In this document: positions 44,245-52,803 of the stretch, piece after piece | How positions within the stretch are numbered: the first letter of the stretch is position 1 | Layout of the letters: every line of letters begins with the position of its first letter | Assembly: GCA_964292695.1 (NCBI GenBank) | Contig: CAXYWB010000003.1 | Location: 8,708 to 72,707, forward strand | DNA: 64,000 nucleotides | Direction: 5' to 3' | DNA from: UPXZ01 sp018055865 | GTDB taxonomy: Bacteria; Bacteroidota; Bacteroidia; Bacteroidales; Paludibacteraceae | The notes under the pieces: model-generated | The model's input: the letters and a program-made list of their open reading frames with translations, nothing else | What the model was told of the DNA's origin: nothing | Database searches by the model: none | Program-made: the position numbers and the translations under genes

Positions 44245-45153
44245 TCAGGACTTTTCAGGCAGCCCGGCGGATTTGCTTTTAGCCAGATATTCGTTAAACA
44301 AAATTCCCGCTATGATTAGCAACAAGCCCGTTACGGTGGTGAAATATATTTTTTCTCCCAAAATAAAATGAATAAAGAACAACGAGAGGAAAGGTGAGAG
44401 GTAGCACAATTGGTTAATTAATACCGAATTATTGGTTTTTCGCAATGCTAAACCAAAGAATATAAAGGGGATAGCCATTTCGAAAAGTCCTGAATAAATG
44501 CTGGCAATCATTCCTTTAGTTGAGTTAAGATTTATTTCGACAAACAAAGTGCCAATTAGCAAGTAAATCAGCCCGAAAAGAAAGCCTGCAAACAAATTCA
44601 CCGTATTGTCTGTTTGGGGATTTTTTTTGTTCAACAACCAGAAAGATGCCCAGATAAACGCACTGAAAAAGGCTAACAGAATGCCTGTAACAGAGATATT
44701 TTCGCCCGTCAAACTTCCCGGTCCTAACGAAATAAGCACCACACCGGCAAATGAAACAGCCATCCCGACATATTTTATTCCGGGTATATGTTGCCGGGTA
44801 AATACAGCCAGCATTATGGTGAGCAGAATAGGCCAGAAGTAATTGATGGGCTGAGCAATTTGTGCCGGAAGCAGTTCGTACGATTTGAAAAGTACGAGGT
44901 AATAAAAAGCAGGGTTGAGAAATCCGCTCAGGGCATAGGTAAGCCAGTTTTTTACTGTAAGCTTTTTCAGCAGATGCCAGTTGCCCTGCAACGTGATTAC
45001 TGCTGCAAAAACCACCAATGCAGTGGCTGTAGCTACAAGCAGCAATTCGTAGTAGGTGAATTCGTGCAGCGCTGTTTTGAAAGCAGTTGCCACAGTTGAC
45101 CAGCTCAGTACTGTAATTGCTACGAAAAGAAGTGCTTTGTTGGTGTCTTTCAT
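44245..45153 (-). CDS. EamA family (DMT) transporter
   Basis: A 302-residue inner-membrane protein with ten hydrophobic helices in two EamA repeats, as in drug/metabolite exporters. The substrate is unknown. It lies downstream of the LolA-like gene, separated by a 181-base gap full of C-rich palindromes, so co-transcription is uncertain. Confidence 0.88.
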   Translation of the reverse strand: MKDTNKALLFVAITVLSWSTVATAFKTALHEFTYYELLLVATATALVVFAAVITLQGNWHLLKKLTVKNWLTYALSGFLNPAFYYLVLFKSYELLPAQIAQPINYFWPILLTIMLAVFTRQHIPGIKYVGMAVSFAGVVLISLGPGSLTGENISVTGILLAFFSAFIWASFWLLNKKNPQTDNTVNLFAGFLFGLIYLLIGTLFVEINLNSTKGMIASIYSGLFEMAIPFIFFGLALRKTNNSVLINQLCYLSPFLSLFFIHFILGEKIYFTTVTGLLLIIAGILFNEYLAKSKSAGLPEKS

Positions 45154-45163
45154 AATTGCGCCT

Positions 45164-45328
45164 TGCCCCCTAACCCCCTAAAAATGGTTTGCCCCCTAAC
45201 CCCCTAAAGGAGGAATTTTCGTGCTATGATTAAAAAAAGAGGTTCTATAAATATTTTTTTAATGATTTTTTTTAATGAACGAAATCTCACCAATGCAACA
45301 AATTCCCCCTTTAGGGGGTTAGGGGGCC
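45164..45328. repeat. C-rich palindromic repeats, two direct copies and one inverted copy
   Basis: CCCCCTAACCCCCTAAA-type units lie at 45164-45183 and 45190-45212, and the inverted form CCCCCTTTAGGGGGTTAGGGGG at 45304-45328. The direct and inverted copies bracket about 90 AT-rich bases between the EamA and LolA-like genes and could form a large hairpin. Confidence 0.85.
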
Positions 45329-45334
45329 GATTTA

Positions 45335-46075
45335 TTATTTCAAATTCCCTTTATTAAACACGCTTTCGGGGATGTTGGCATCCAGTTGTACCGAAGTGAT
45401 GGTCATGCGTGTTCCTTTGCCGTCTTTGAGCATGTCTTTGTACACAAACACTTTCGGATACCAGCGGTTTTGCACTTTTTCTACCTGAGAAAATGAAATT
45501 TGTTTGAGCAATTTTCCGCTTTTAGCGAAAAGTTGTGCTTGTAGCAACACATTTCGTTCCTGATCCACCCATACTTTCTGAGAATAATAATTTACCTCCG
45601 GGACTATAGCTTTAAGCGTCAGAATCCAGCATTTGCGTCCATCCATGATTTCCTCGCCGGTCACTTCAGCTTTGTACTGCTCGGTCATTTTCTTGTCGGA
45701 CATCATATCTTCGTAGGATAAGTCGCTGCCCATCACCGACTGGCGCAGCATGTGCCCCGAAATCTGGATGGTGCGGTCGGTCGAGGGCGAATAAATCCAG
45801 AGCTGATTGTTCATTTTCAGCATTTTAGTACCTTTCTCGCGGGCAGGAGCCAGGTATTCCGTGAAGGATTTTTTATCGCCTACCGTCCACGATTTCATTT
45901 CCATGGTTCGGGTAGCACGTGCACTGCTGATTTCCATTTTGGCAGTAATAATCTGCGACTTGGCTGTCATATTCTGATCTACTTTGTCCAGAATGGTGTT
46001 TGCATCCGGTGATTTTTGAGCATTTGCACTAAAAATCGCAATCAAAAAGAACAAGTTGAAAAATAAATGTTTCAT
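45335..46075 (-). CDS. LolA-fold outer-membrane lipoprotein-sorting protein (TP0789-like)
   Basis: A 246-residue periplasmic protein with a signal peptide (MKHLFFNLFFLIAIFSANA) and the LolA/LppX-type half-barrel pattern: IITAKMEI, WTVGDKKSFTEYLAPAREKGTKML, LWIYSPSTDRTIQIS, SYEDMMSD and the final VWVDQERNVLLQAQLF strands. Family members bind lipids or lipoproteins in the periplasm. It follows two ABC permeases and is the last gene of a Lol-like cluster. Confidence 0.87.
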   Translation of the reverse strand: MKHLFFNLFFLIAIFSANAQKSPDANTILDKVDQNMTAKSQIITAKMEISSARATRTMEMKSWTVGDKKSFTEYLAPAREKGTKMLKMNNQLWIYSPSTDRTIQISGHMLRQSVMGSDLSYEDMMSDKKMTEQYKAEVTGEEIMDGRKCWILTLKAIVPEVNYYSQKVWVDQERNVLLQAQLFAKSGKLLKQISFSQVEKVQNRWYPKVFVYKDMLKDGKGTRMTITSVQLDANIPESVFNKGNLK

Positions 46076-46090
46076 AGTTTAATGTATTGA

Positions 46091-46121
46091 CCCCCCTGAA
46101 TCCCCCATCGGGGGACTTTTT
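46091..46121. repeat. C-rich palindromic repeat
   Basis: CCCCCCTGAATCCCCCATCGGGGGACTTTT, upstream of the LolA-like gene. A second copy in the other sense is at 46203-46230 (GTCCCCCTTCGGGAGATTTAGAGGGC). Together they bracket the 160-base gap to the permease. Confidence 0.75.
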
Positions 46122-46202
46122 GATGAGTGCAAATTTTTTTTTATTGTAAGTCTAATCAAAGATTTTGTTATTAAACATGTATGTTGGAAAATGCATTCTT
46201 TA

Positions 46203-46230
46203 AGTCCCCCTTCGGGAGATTTAGAGGGCA
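46203..46230. repeat. C-rich palindromic repeat, inverted copy
   Basis: Degenerate copy of the same family adjoining the 3' end of the permease gene at 46232. Confidence 0.6.
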
Positions 46231-46231
46231 G

Positions 46232-47503
46232 TTAACTCTCCAGCTCCTTGAACAGATTGGCAGTCTGGCGTTTGTAAACTCCGATTCCGGCAAGCATGGC
46301 ACCAATAACTGTAGATAATAATCCCGGAATAAAACCGATATAATAGGTTGTAGAGTTGATAAGCGATTTAAATACAGATGGCATCATCATATTCGAATTT
46401 TTCATCATTCCTGTGGTATCAATTCCATATCGCTGCATCAACCACGATAATCCCAGCCCAATTATTGTACCAAAAAAAGAACCGATAACACCAACTAACA
46501 ATGCTTCACCAATAAGCGAACGGTAAATTTCGTGTTTATTTTCACCAATAGCAAGTCGCAAACCAAATTCGCCATAGCGTCGTAATCCGCCTACAAGACC
46601 GGCATTCCAAAGCACAACTGACATGGCAAAAACAAATATAAAAATTACAATAAATTGAGCATTTTCAGAATAAGCAATCATGAAATCCATTCCACTCACT
46701 TTACTCATGGGCGCCATCGTAATCGAAAATTTATCTTCATTTTCAGTAAATTTACTATTAAAATTGTCCGCTAATTTCTCAGCTCTCGAATTATCGTAAG
46801 CCGATCCGGTAAAAAATCCCAGTACTTCGCCGGATGCATCTTCCATATTTAACGCAGCTCTTACATCTTCAATATCGGCTATTATCAATCCTTTATCCAA
46901 AAATTCGGTGCCAAAATGCAAAGTACCGCAAACGTTGAAATTATACATGGCCATATCGCCATACATAGTATTGGATATTAAAGTTACATCATCGCCGGTT
47001 TTCAAATTCATTTTTCTAAATAGCTCATTTGAAATCAAAACTTCGCCTTTCTTCTCCGGAAACCTGCCTGTCAATAGTTTGTTTTTCAAATCCATTCGCT
47101 CAGTTTCATCATTACTTCCAAGTATATGAATACCAATGCCCATTACATTTCCCTGCGACTGTGTGAAACCGGCACTATCGGGTGCATCGAGCAATCCTCC
47201 AAACTGTATTCGTTCGGTCCAGGTAATATCCGGATAGGTATCATGCATTGTTTTCAAAACGTTCTTAACATCAGTAATTGCATAATCGTTTGGCAGTTGC
47301 GATTGATTTTCACGGTAAGCTACGGTGGTAACTTTCACATGTCCCGACGTAAATTTGGCAGTTGTTTCAATACTGTCGGCAAATATCCCGTTCATATACG
47401 CCTGTAGAAACACAGTCATCATTACACCGATGGTTACAACAATTATTGGTAAAAGACTTCGGCTTTTATCTCGCAATAATCCGTTTAATAAGAATTTTAT
47501 CAT
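46232..47503 (-). CDS. ABC transporter permease (FtsX/LolC-E type), second copy
   Basis: A 423-residue protein with the MacB/LolCE topology: one N-terminal helix (about 15-38), a large periplasmic domain (about 40-275) and three C-terminal helices (about 283-305, 330-360, 385-410). The periplasmic domain has the GRFPEKKGEVLISNELFRKMNLKTGDDV pattern common to these permeases. It differs clearly from the other permease in the cluster, so the pair may form a heterodimer like LolC-LolE. Confidence 0.87.
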   Translation of the reverse strand: MIKFLLNGLLRDKSRSLLPIIVVTIGVMMTVFLQAYMNGIFADSIETTAKFTSGHVKVTTVAYRENQSQLPNDYAITDVKNVLKTMHDTYPDITWTERIQFGGLLDAPDSAGFTQSQGNVMGIGIHILGSNDETERMDLKNKLLTGRFPEKKGEVLISNELFRKMNLKTGDDVTLISNTMYGDMAMYNFNVCGTLHFGTEFLDKGLIIADIEDVRAALNMEDASGEVLGFFTGSAYDNSRAEKLADNFNSKFTENEDKFSITMAPMSKVSGMDFMIAYSENAQFIVIFIFVFAMSVVLWNAGLVGGLRRYGEFGLRLAIGENKHEIYRSLIGEALLVGVIGSFFGTIIGLGLSWLMQRYGIDTTGMMKNSNMMMPSVFKSLINSTTYYIGFIPGLLSTVIGAMLAGIGVYKRQTANLFKELES

Positions 47504-47507
47504 AATT

Positions 47508-47655
47508 TACCCCCAACCCCCTAAAGGGGACTTTAAGTTAGTATTGATACCCCTAGCCCCTAAAGGGAACTAAGTTAGTATTGATTTCATTAAAATTTAA
47601 ACCCCTACTCCTTATAAGAAACTTGGTCTTGAAGCCCCTTTAGGGGTTTGGGGTC
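47508..47655. repeat. mosaic of four C-rich palindromic repeats between the two permease genes
   Basis: Copies lie at about 47510-47531, 47549-47569, 47601-47618 (degenerate) and 47634-47655 (inverted). The first two are followed by the same AAGTTAGTATTGAT, so the unit is larger than the palindrome and has been duplicated in tandem. Confidence 0.8.
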
Positions 47656-47664
47656 ATTCTTTTT

Positions 47665-48936
47665 TTACAATGCTTTTCCCCTGATAGCTTCAGTTGGAAT
47701 CATTCGGGCAATTTTACGCGCCGGTAAATAGCTGACTACAGCTGTTACGATAAGAATGAAAATCATAGTTCCGATAACAAGTCCCGGAGTAACCGATACA
47801 TACATCGTGTCACCCATGGCTATACCCATTTCATTCGCATCCATGTTGAACGAAATACCCTTGGTTACCATATACCATAGTAAAGGGGTTCCCCAAACAG
47901 CACCTAATACAAAAGCAAGTATTGCATTGAAAGTTCCTTCGAGCGTAAAATGCCACATCACTTCTTTTGGGGTCATTCCAAGCGCCACGAGTGTTCCTAT
48001 TTCGCGTTGCCGACGGAAAATTGAAAGTGTTTGTGTATCAAAAATGGCCAGCATGGCCAGCAGCAGAAATATAAAATACATAACACTTGTTCCTGCCGAT
48101 TTGGTTTCTACCAATAATCGGGTAGATTCGGTAAGTTTATCCACATCATTGAAATTCCAGCCTGACAAATCGATAATTTCTGTTTTGGGTGACTTAATCA
48201 GGTAATTAGCACAATCTTCCTGTAAAGTCATTTTTTGCAACTGTGCCAATGGCAACCACAAAATACCATTATCCACGCTCGGTACGGATGTTTTAAAGAT
48301 TCCTGCAATCTGAATATCAGTTGCTTCAAATGTTCCGTTTTTGTCACGCCATCTTAGTGTCACCACATCGCCCGGTTTCAATCCGCTTTGTCTGGCCATA
48401 AATGCTCCCATTATTGCTGAAATTACCGTTGAATCATTTTTCATATCAGCCGTTGGTAATTTCAGGATTTGCTGTTCCGGACGGATTCCTTTCAGCAACA
48501 CTCCTTTCATTCTTCCATTAGGATAAATGCTGCCCTGGGTAATAAGAACAGGTTCGATTAAATGATTATCAATATCTTTCTTAAACACGGTAGGGATTTT
48601 AACGGCGCTTGAGTCGAGCGAAAATGGATCGTAAGGATCATAATTCTCCTGCCAGTACTGACCATCGGCAATTTCCCATTTCACGGTGTCATCTACGGCT
48701 TGTGTACTCCATCCTTTTAATAATCCCTGCATTAAAATTATCAATACAAAAGAAATGGAAAGTACAAATACATTCAATCCTGTTTTTAACCCGTTGCCTA
48801 CCAGGCTTCTGAACGCGGTTTTAAATAAGACCCCGGTACTCCGAAAAGAACCCCTAACCCCTAAAGGGGAACTTGCATCTTTCCCCTGAAGTGGATTTGA
48901 GTTGGTAAAGTCGATATTTTTATTAATTTTGCTCAT
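47665..48936 (-). CDS. ABC transporter permease (FtsX/LolC-E type) with repeat-encoded N-terminal extension
   Basis: A 423-residue permease with one helix at about 48-70, a periplasmic domain, and three C-terminal helices; an FtsX-type core with RRQREIGTLVALGMTPKEV follows near residue 305. The true permease sequence begins at about residue 37 (LFKTAFRSLVGNGLKTG). The first 36 residues are encoded by a C-rich palindromic repeat region (48850-48897; NPLQGK, SSPLGVRGSF). There is no start codon between the repeat and the first helix, so the extension seems to be translated. Confidence 0.86.
   Translation of the reverse strand: MSKINKNIDFTNSNPLQGKDASSPLGVRGSFRSTGVLFKTAFRSLVGNGLKTGLNVFVLSISFVLIILMQGLLKGWSTQAVDDTVKWEIADGQYWQENYDPYDPFSLDSSAVKIPTVFKKDIDNHLIEPVLITQGSIYPNGRMKGVLLKGIRPEQQILKLPTADMKNDSTVISAIMGAFMARQSGLKPGDVVTLRWRDKNGTFEATDIQIAGIFKTSVPSVDNGILWLPLAQLQKMTLQEDCANYLIKSPKTEIIDLSGWNFNDVDKLTESTRLLVETKSAGTSVMYFIFLLLAMLAIFDTQTLSIFRRQREIGTLVALGMTPKEVMWHFTLEGTFNAILAFVLGAVWGTPLLWYMVTKGISFNMDANEMGIAMGDTMYVSVTPGLVIGTMIFILIVTAVVSYLPARKIARMIPTEAIRGKAL
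48850..48897. repeat. C-rich palindromic repeats inside the permease N-terminus
   Basis: CCCTAACCCCTAAAGGGGAACTT and the degenerate TTTCCCCTGAAGTGGATTT, in frame within the coding sequence 47665-48936. Confidence 0.75.
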
Positions 48937-48970
48937 AATTCAAATTTTCAGTAATCAATTGTATTATCTC

Positions 48971-48998
48971 TTACTCCCCTTTAGGGGACGGGGGTGTG
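48971..48998. repeat. C-rich palindromic repeat at the 3' end of the ATPase gene
   Basis: TCCCCTTTAGGGGACGGGGGTG supplies the stop codon and the final codons of the ATPase gene. Confidence 0.75.
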
Positions 48999-49681
48999 AT
49001 TTTTTTATCTTCCACCACTTTACCATCTTCCAGTTTTATAATTCTTTTCAAATAACCAATTACTTTTTCGTCGTGTGTGGCAAAAATAAAACTGGTCTTT
49101 AATTCTTCATTCAGTTTCAGCATCATTTTCAGGATATTGTGCGAATTTGCCGAATCAAGATTAGCTGTAGGTTCGTCGGCAAGCACAAGTACCGGGCGTT
49201 TTACCATAGCTCTTGCGATAGCTACCCGTTGACATTCGCCGCCCGAAAGTTGTGCCGGACGTGAATTCACTTTATCGGTAAGACCCAACCATTCAAGTGC
49301 TTCCATGACCCGTTTTTTACGTTCACCTGCCGACATATTCAGCAAAAGCAAAGGAAATTCAACATTCTCAAACACGGTATAAACCGGTAACAAATTGTAA
49401 TTCTGGAAAATGAAACCCAATTCTTCCTTTCTTAACTTTGCAGCCTGTTTCAGTGTCAACCGACCGACTGATTTCCCCAACACCATCACTTCACCTTCAG
49501 TAGGCACATCCAGAGAACCAATAATATTCAAAAGAGTGGTTTTACCCGAACCGCTGGGTCCGACAAATCCGGTAAATTCGCCTTCCGTAAATTGCAAATT
49601 CACACCATTGAGCGCTGTGAAAGATCCTGTACCGACAGGAAATTTTTTAACTAAGTTTTTTACTTCTACGATTGTCTTCAT
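48971..49681 (-). CDS. ABC transporter ATP-binding protein (LolD/MacB-type)
   Basis: The ATPase of the Lol-like cluster. From the ATG at 49681 the protein has 236 residues with Walker A GPSGSGKTTLL, Q-loop FQNYNLLPVY, signature LSGGECQRVAIARA, Walker B VLADEPTANLD and the switch His in FATHDE. An upstream GTG (49735) would add an 18-residue piece with no family match. The last nine residues (ITPPSPKGE) are encoded by a C-rich repeat at 48971-48998. Confidence 0.93.
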   Translation of the reverse strand: MKTIVEVKNLVKKFPVGTGSFTALNGVNLQFTEGEFTGFVGPSGSGKTTLLNIIGSLDVPTEGEVMVLGKSVGRLTLKQAAKLRKEELGFIFQNYNLLPVYTVFENVEFPLLLLNMSAGERKKRVMEALEWLGLTDKVNSRPAQLSGGECQRVAIARAMVKRPVLVLADEPTANLDSANSHNILKMMLKLNEELKTSFIFATHDEKVIGYLKRIIKLEDGKVVEDKKITPPSPKGE

Positions 49682-49738
49682 ATTATTTTCATTTGAAAAG
49701 TCTTTACTCTTTGTTTTGCAAGTGGGTGTGGCCACTTG

Positions 49739-50953
49739 TTAAAAATTATAGCTCACCATTAACTGAATGCCTTTACCCGAAAATAAGTTTTTACTGTTTG
49801 CCTGAAATGAAAGTAGTTGGGAATTGGCAGGATTCCAGAATCCGATTGCAAAAATGCTCCATTTATCGTAAGTACGGCTCCAGCTTGCATAATTAAAAAG
49901 CATATTTTGTCCCGGCACATAAAATAACATCAACGAAATATTATCCATAATAGAGAGTGAATAAGTAAACATTGAACCTAACAAATTAAGCGCAGTTCCT
50001 TCAACGAAAAAACGATCACCTGTATGAAAGCGAAGATATTCCACAGTAGCTCCCAAACCACTTCCAACAGGGAATGTATAATCGACACCTACATTCCACA
50101 TATCCTGAAAACGGGGAATCATGATATTATTTTGTTCGGTAATGGTTGTCGAACTTTCGAACCAAACACCCGCACCGATATCCCATTTTCCATCCAAACC
50201 AATTCGCGATTCATTAAGCACCTGATAATCGTTCCATTTGCTTGATAATAAATTTATAGCATGTACTTTTCTATAATTCGTACTTAATCCCAATTCTCCT
50301 TTTAACACAGGCAATTCCACTCTTCCTCCCAGTTCAGGCTTCCATTGTTCGGTGCCGTTAAATTCCCATCCTTTTCGGTTTTTGTTTCCAATCAAACCCC
50401 AGACCCAGATATTGGCATTATTTTCAAAAAAGTACTTTCCCAACAGACCATAAACGCCATTTGTCAACTTCAGCGGATCACGCACATCCATTTCGTCGAA
50501 CCACATCAGCGGTCTAAACATTTTTGCGCTTCCAAAGTTAATTTTCTGCAATCCACCCCGTATTTCCCATCGGTCTGTGGAATACCTCAACCATACCCGG
50601 TAAGGGCTTATTTCACCATTTTTGGAAGAATAATCAAGACCGGTAAAGTTGAGTGTACCGTTGAGGTGGAGCGATGCTTCAAAATCCAGTTTCGAATGTT
50701 TGCCGGTATTAAAATTGCCAAGTAACGATGGTACAAACCTGCCTCCGGTCTGAATGTGTGCCGGGTTGGAAAATTGGAAAACCGACCAGCCGGTGATTTG
50801 ACCGCCGAGTGAAACAGTATTTCCGGAATTATCCTGATTGGGAAGTGAACTATCAACCACTTCGGGTGACTTATTATGCAACGAATCAGCCCTTTCCTGA
50901 GCATTTACAAGAAAAACAGGTAGAAAAATGAGCAGGAATGAAAGCCTTTTCAT
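49739..50953 (-). CDS. outer membrane beta-barrel protein at the head of the Lol-like cluster
   Basis: A 404-residue protein with a signal peptide (MKRLSFLLIFLPVFLVNAQ), a short polar segment, then alternating beta-strand sequence to a terminal aromatic strand (GIQLMVSYNF). The pattern is that of a porin-like barrel; the conserved patch GLQKINFGSAKMFRPLMWFDEMD recalls barrels found next to LolA-like/ABC export genes in other bacteria. It is the first gene of the cluster, 57 bases before the ATPase. Substrate unknown. Confidence 0.75.
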   Translation of the reverse strand: MKRLSFLLIFLPVFLVNAQERADSLHNKSPEVVDSSLPNQDNSGNTVSLGGQITGWSVFQFSNPAHIQTGGRFVPSLLGNFNTGKHSKLDFEASLHLNGTLNFTGLDYSSKNGEISPYRVWLRYSTDRWEIRGGLQKINFGSAKMFRPLMWFDEMDVRDPLKLTNGVYGLLGKYFFENNANIWVWGLIGNKNRKGWEFNGTEQWKPELGGRVELPVLKGELGLSTNYRKVHAINLLSSKWNDYQVLNESRIGLDGKWDIGAGVWFESSTTITEQNNIMIPRFQDMWNVGVDYTFPVGSGLGATVEYLRFHTGDRFFVEGTALNLLGSMFTYSLSIMDNISLMLFYVPGQNMLFNYASWSRTYDKWSIFAIGFWNPANSQLLSFQANSKNLFSGKGIQLMVSYNF

Positions 50954-51256
50954 AATTTATAAGCATAAGAATATCAGCCGTAAAGTTACATGCAAATAGT
51001 GAATATTATTACCGTTGCATATAATATTTTTCATATAATTCATTGCAGTAAAGTCAAAATAATATTTTAAGTATGCTTTGATTTTATTTCCTTAAAATTA
51101 TCATTACTTTTGTGTGTTCATTCAAGTACATATTAATGAGATGAAAAAGCCATGCCAATGTACTTTTGACATACAAGGGAATGTTTAATGGTGTAGCTTG
51201 TCCCGATTTATCGGGATTCCATGTGACCTTAATGTAAAAAATAAAAAAATAATCGT
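50954..51256. other. intergenic region between the barrel gene and recX
   Basis: 303 bases between divergent genes. Two TACTTTTG -7-like boxes (51105-51112 and 51161-51168) point toward recX but lack a TTG at the right spacing. A short perfect hairpin TCCCGA-TTTA-TCGGGA sits at 51201-51216. No open frame or RNA gene is visible. Confidence 0.5.
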
Positions 51257-51718
51257 ATGAAAAAACAGTATACCTTCAATGAACTGCTTCAAAAGGCAGC
51301 ATCCTATTGCTCAATATCAGAGCATTGCAGTTCGGAAGTAGAGCAGAAATTAATTGCCTGGGGTGTTGAGGAACCGGACAGAAAAAAAATAGTAGCTCAG
51401 TTGATTGCCGATGATTTTATTAACGAGAAACGTTTCGCCAGGGCATTTGTGCGAGATAAATTTCATTTGAATAAATGGGGAAAGATAAAAATCACAATGG
51501 CACTCCGCGAAAAAGGAATTGATAAAGAGTTGATTAACAGTTCGATGAGTGTTATTGACGATGGTGAATACGAAGAAATGCTGGCATCACTGCTTAAAGC
51601 GAAGGTCAAATCCATCAAATACGAGTTCGAATACGAAAAGCAGGGAAAATTATTCCGTTTCGCTCAAAGTCGCGGATTCGAAAATCAGGTGATCGACCGG
51701 ATTATTCGGAATATATAG
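51257..51718 (+). CDS. recX: RecX-family regulator of RecA
   Basis: RecX binds RecA filaments and limits them. The 153-residue all-helical protein has the family pattern: ALxKAxSYxxISEHCSSEVEQKL, then DFINEKRFARAFVRDKFHLNKWGKIKI (the R-x-x-K-x-x-x-K block), then REKGIDKELI. recA is not in the window. It runs opposite to the Ogt-like gene downstream. Confidence 0.88.
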   Translation: MKKQYTFNELLQKAASYCSISEHCSSEVEQKLIAWGVEEPDRKKIVAQLIADDFINEKRFARAFVRDKFHLNKWGKIKITMALREKGIDKELINSSMSVIDDGEYEEMLASLLKAKVKSIKYEFEYEKQGKLFRFAQSRGFENQVIDRIIRNI

Positions 51719-51752
51719 ACATAAAGACAAAAGACAACCAAAAAATCAACAA

Positions 51753-52592
51753 TTACTCTATCCTCGCAGCTTCCCATCCTATCATAGCTTTTTTTCGGGC
51801 TGCTCCCCAGTGGTACTGCCCCAGTACACCCGACGAACGAATGACACGATGGCAGGGAATAAGAAATGAAACCGGATTATCGCCCACGGCTGATCCTACA
51901 GCGCGTGTGGCTTTCGGATTGTGAATTTGTTCTGCTATCTCGCCGTAAGCCGAAAGTTTCCCTTCGGGTATCTTCAGCAGCGTTTCCCATACTTTCAGCT
52001 GAAATTCAGTGCCCTTCAGGTGCAACGTTATTTTTTCAGGGTTTTCCGGAATTTCATCAAAAAACCGGATGACTTTTTCAATCAATTCATCGTTTTGCTC
52101 TGCATACGTTGCATTGGGAAAAAGTTCTTTCAGTTCGTCAAGCATCTGCTCTTTATCTTCGGAAAAAGCCAGGTAGCAAATACCTTTCCCCGTAGAGGCA
52201 ACGAGCATTTCGCCAAAAGGACTGTAACTGTATGAATACCTGATAATCAGATTCTTTCCTCCGTTTTTGTATTCACCGGGTGTCATCCCTTCTATTTTTA
52301 CAAAAAGATCGTGCAGGCGCCCGGTGCCGGAAAGTCCAATGCCGCCGGCTGCATCAAAAAGGCTCAATTGCGAGTCTTTAAGCACTTCTTTTGCCCGGTT
52401 GACCGTGAGATACTGCAGCATTTTTTTCGGGCTTATACCTGCCCAGGACTGAAACATCCGTTGAAAATGATACGGACTCATATTTACATGCGAGGCAATT
52501 TCATCCAGTCCGGGCTGCTGAAGGGCATTCGTGTACATATACCCGATTGCCTGCGAAATTCGTTCAAAATCGAAATGTTGTTGAGTTGTCAT
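51753..52592 (-). CDS. AraC-type HTH fused to methylated-DNA--cysteine methyltransferase (Ada-like without the N-terminal Zn domain)
   Basis: From the ATG at 52592 the product is 279 residues: an AraC helix-turn-helix pair (about 1-105, HVNMSPYHFQRMFQSWAGISPKK) and a C-terminal Ogt domain (about 115-279) with the acceptor Cys 247 in IPCHRVIRSSG. It would repair O6-alkylguanine and perhaps regulate its own gene. It lacks the Ada N-terminal zinc domain that senses methylphosphotriesters, so the classical induction switch is missing. The in-frame TTG at 52634 adds 14 residues with no family match. Confidence 0.88.
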   Translation of the reverse strand: MTTQQHFDFERISQAIGYMYTNALQQPGLDEIASHVNMSPYHFQRMFQSWAGISPKKMLQYLTVNRAKEVLKDSQLSLFDAAGGIGLSGTGRLHDLFVKIEGMTPGEYKNGGKNLIIRYSYSYSPFGEMLVASTGKGICYLAFSEDKEQMLDELKELFPNATYAEQNDELIEKVIRFFDEIPENPEKITLHLKGTEFQLKVWETLLKIPEGKLSAYGEIAEQIHNPKATRAVGSAVGDNPVSFLIPCHRVIRSSGVLGQYHWGAARKKAMIGWEAARIE

Positions 52593-52704
52593 TTTTTTTT
52601 CTTCAAAAATACCGGGAACGAAAGGACTAAGCAACCCGATTCTTGCTTTTTTCAGACTTGAAACATCCGATTTTCAGCAATTCAACCAAATATTTTAACA
52701 TTCC

Positions 52705-52801
52705 AAACTTTCAAAAACTTGATAAACTTTCAAACTTGATGAACTTTCAAACTTGATGAACTTTCAAACTTGATAAACTTGATAAACTTTCAAACTCTTT
52801 T
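52705..52801. repeat. 17-bp tandem repeat
   Basis: Units of AACTTTCAAACTTGAT(A/G) occur at 52705-52723, 52724-52740, 52741-52757 and 52758-52774, followed by partial units. The array ends three bases from the stop of the antiporter gene and lies upstream of the AraC-Ogt gene. Confidence 0.85.
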
Positions 52802-52803
52802 CA

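Noticed and set aside
51201..51216. Hairpin TCCCGA-TTTA-TCGGGA as a riboswitch or small RNA upstream of recX
   Set aside because: It is only a 6-bp stem without further structure or T run; such short inverted words are common.
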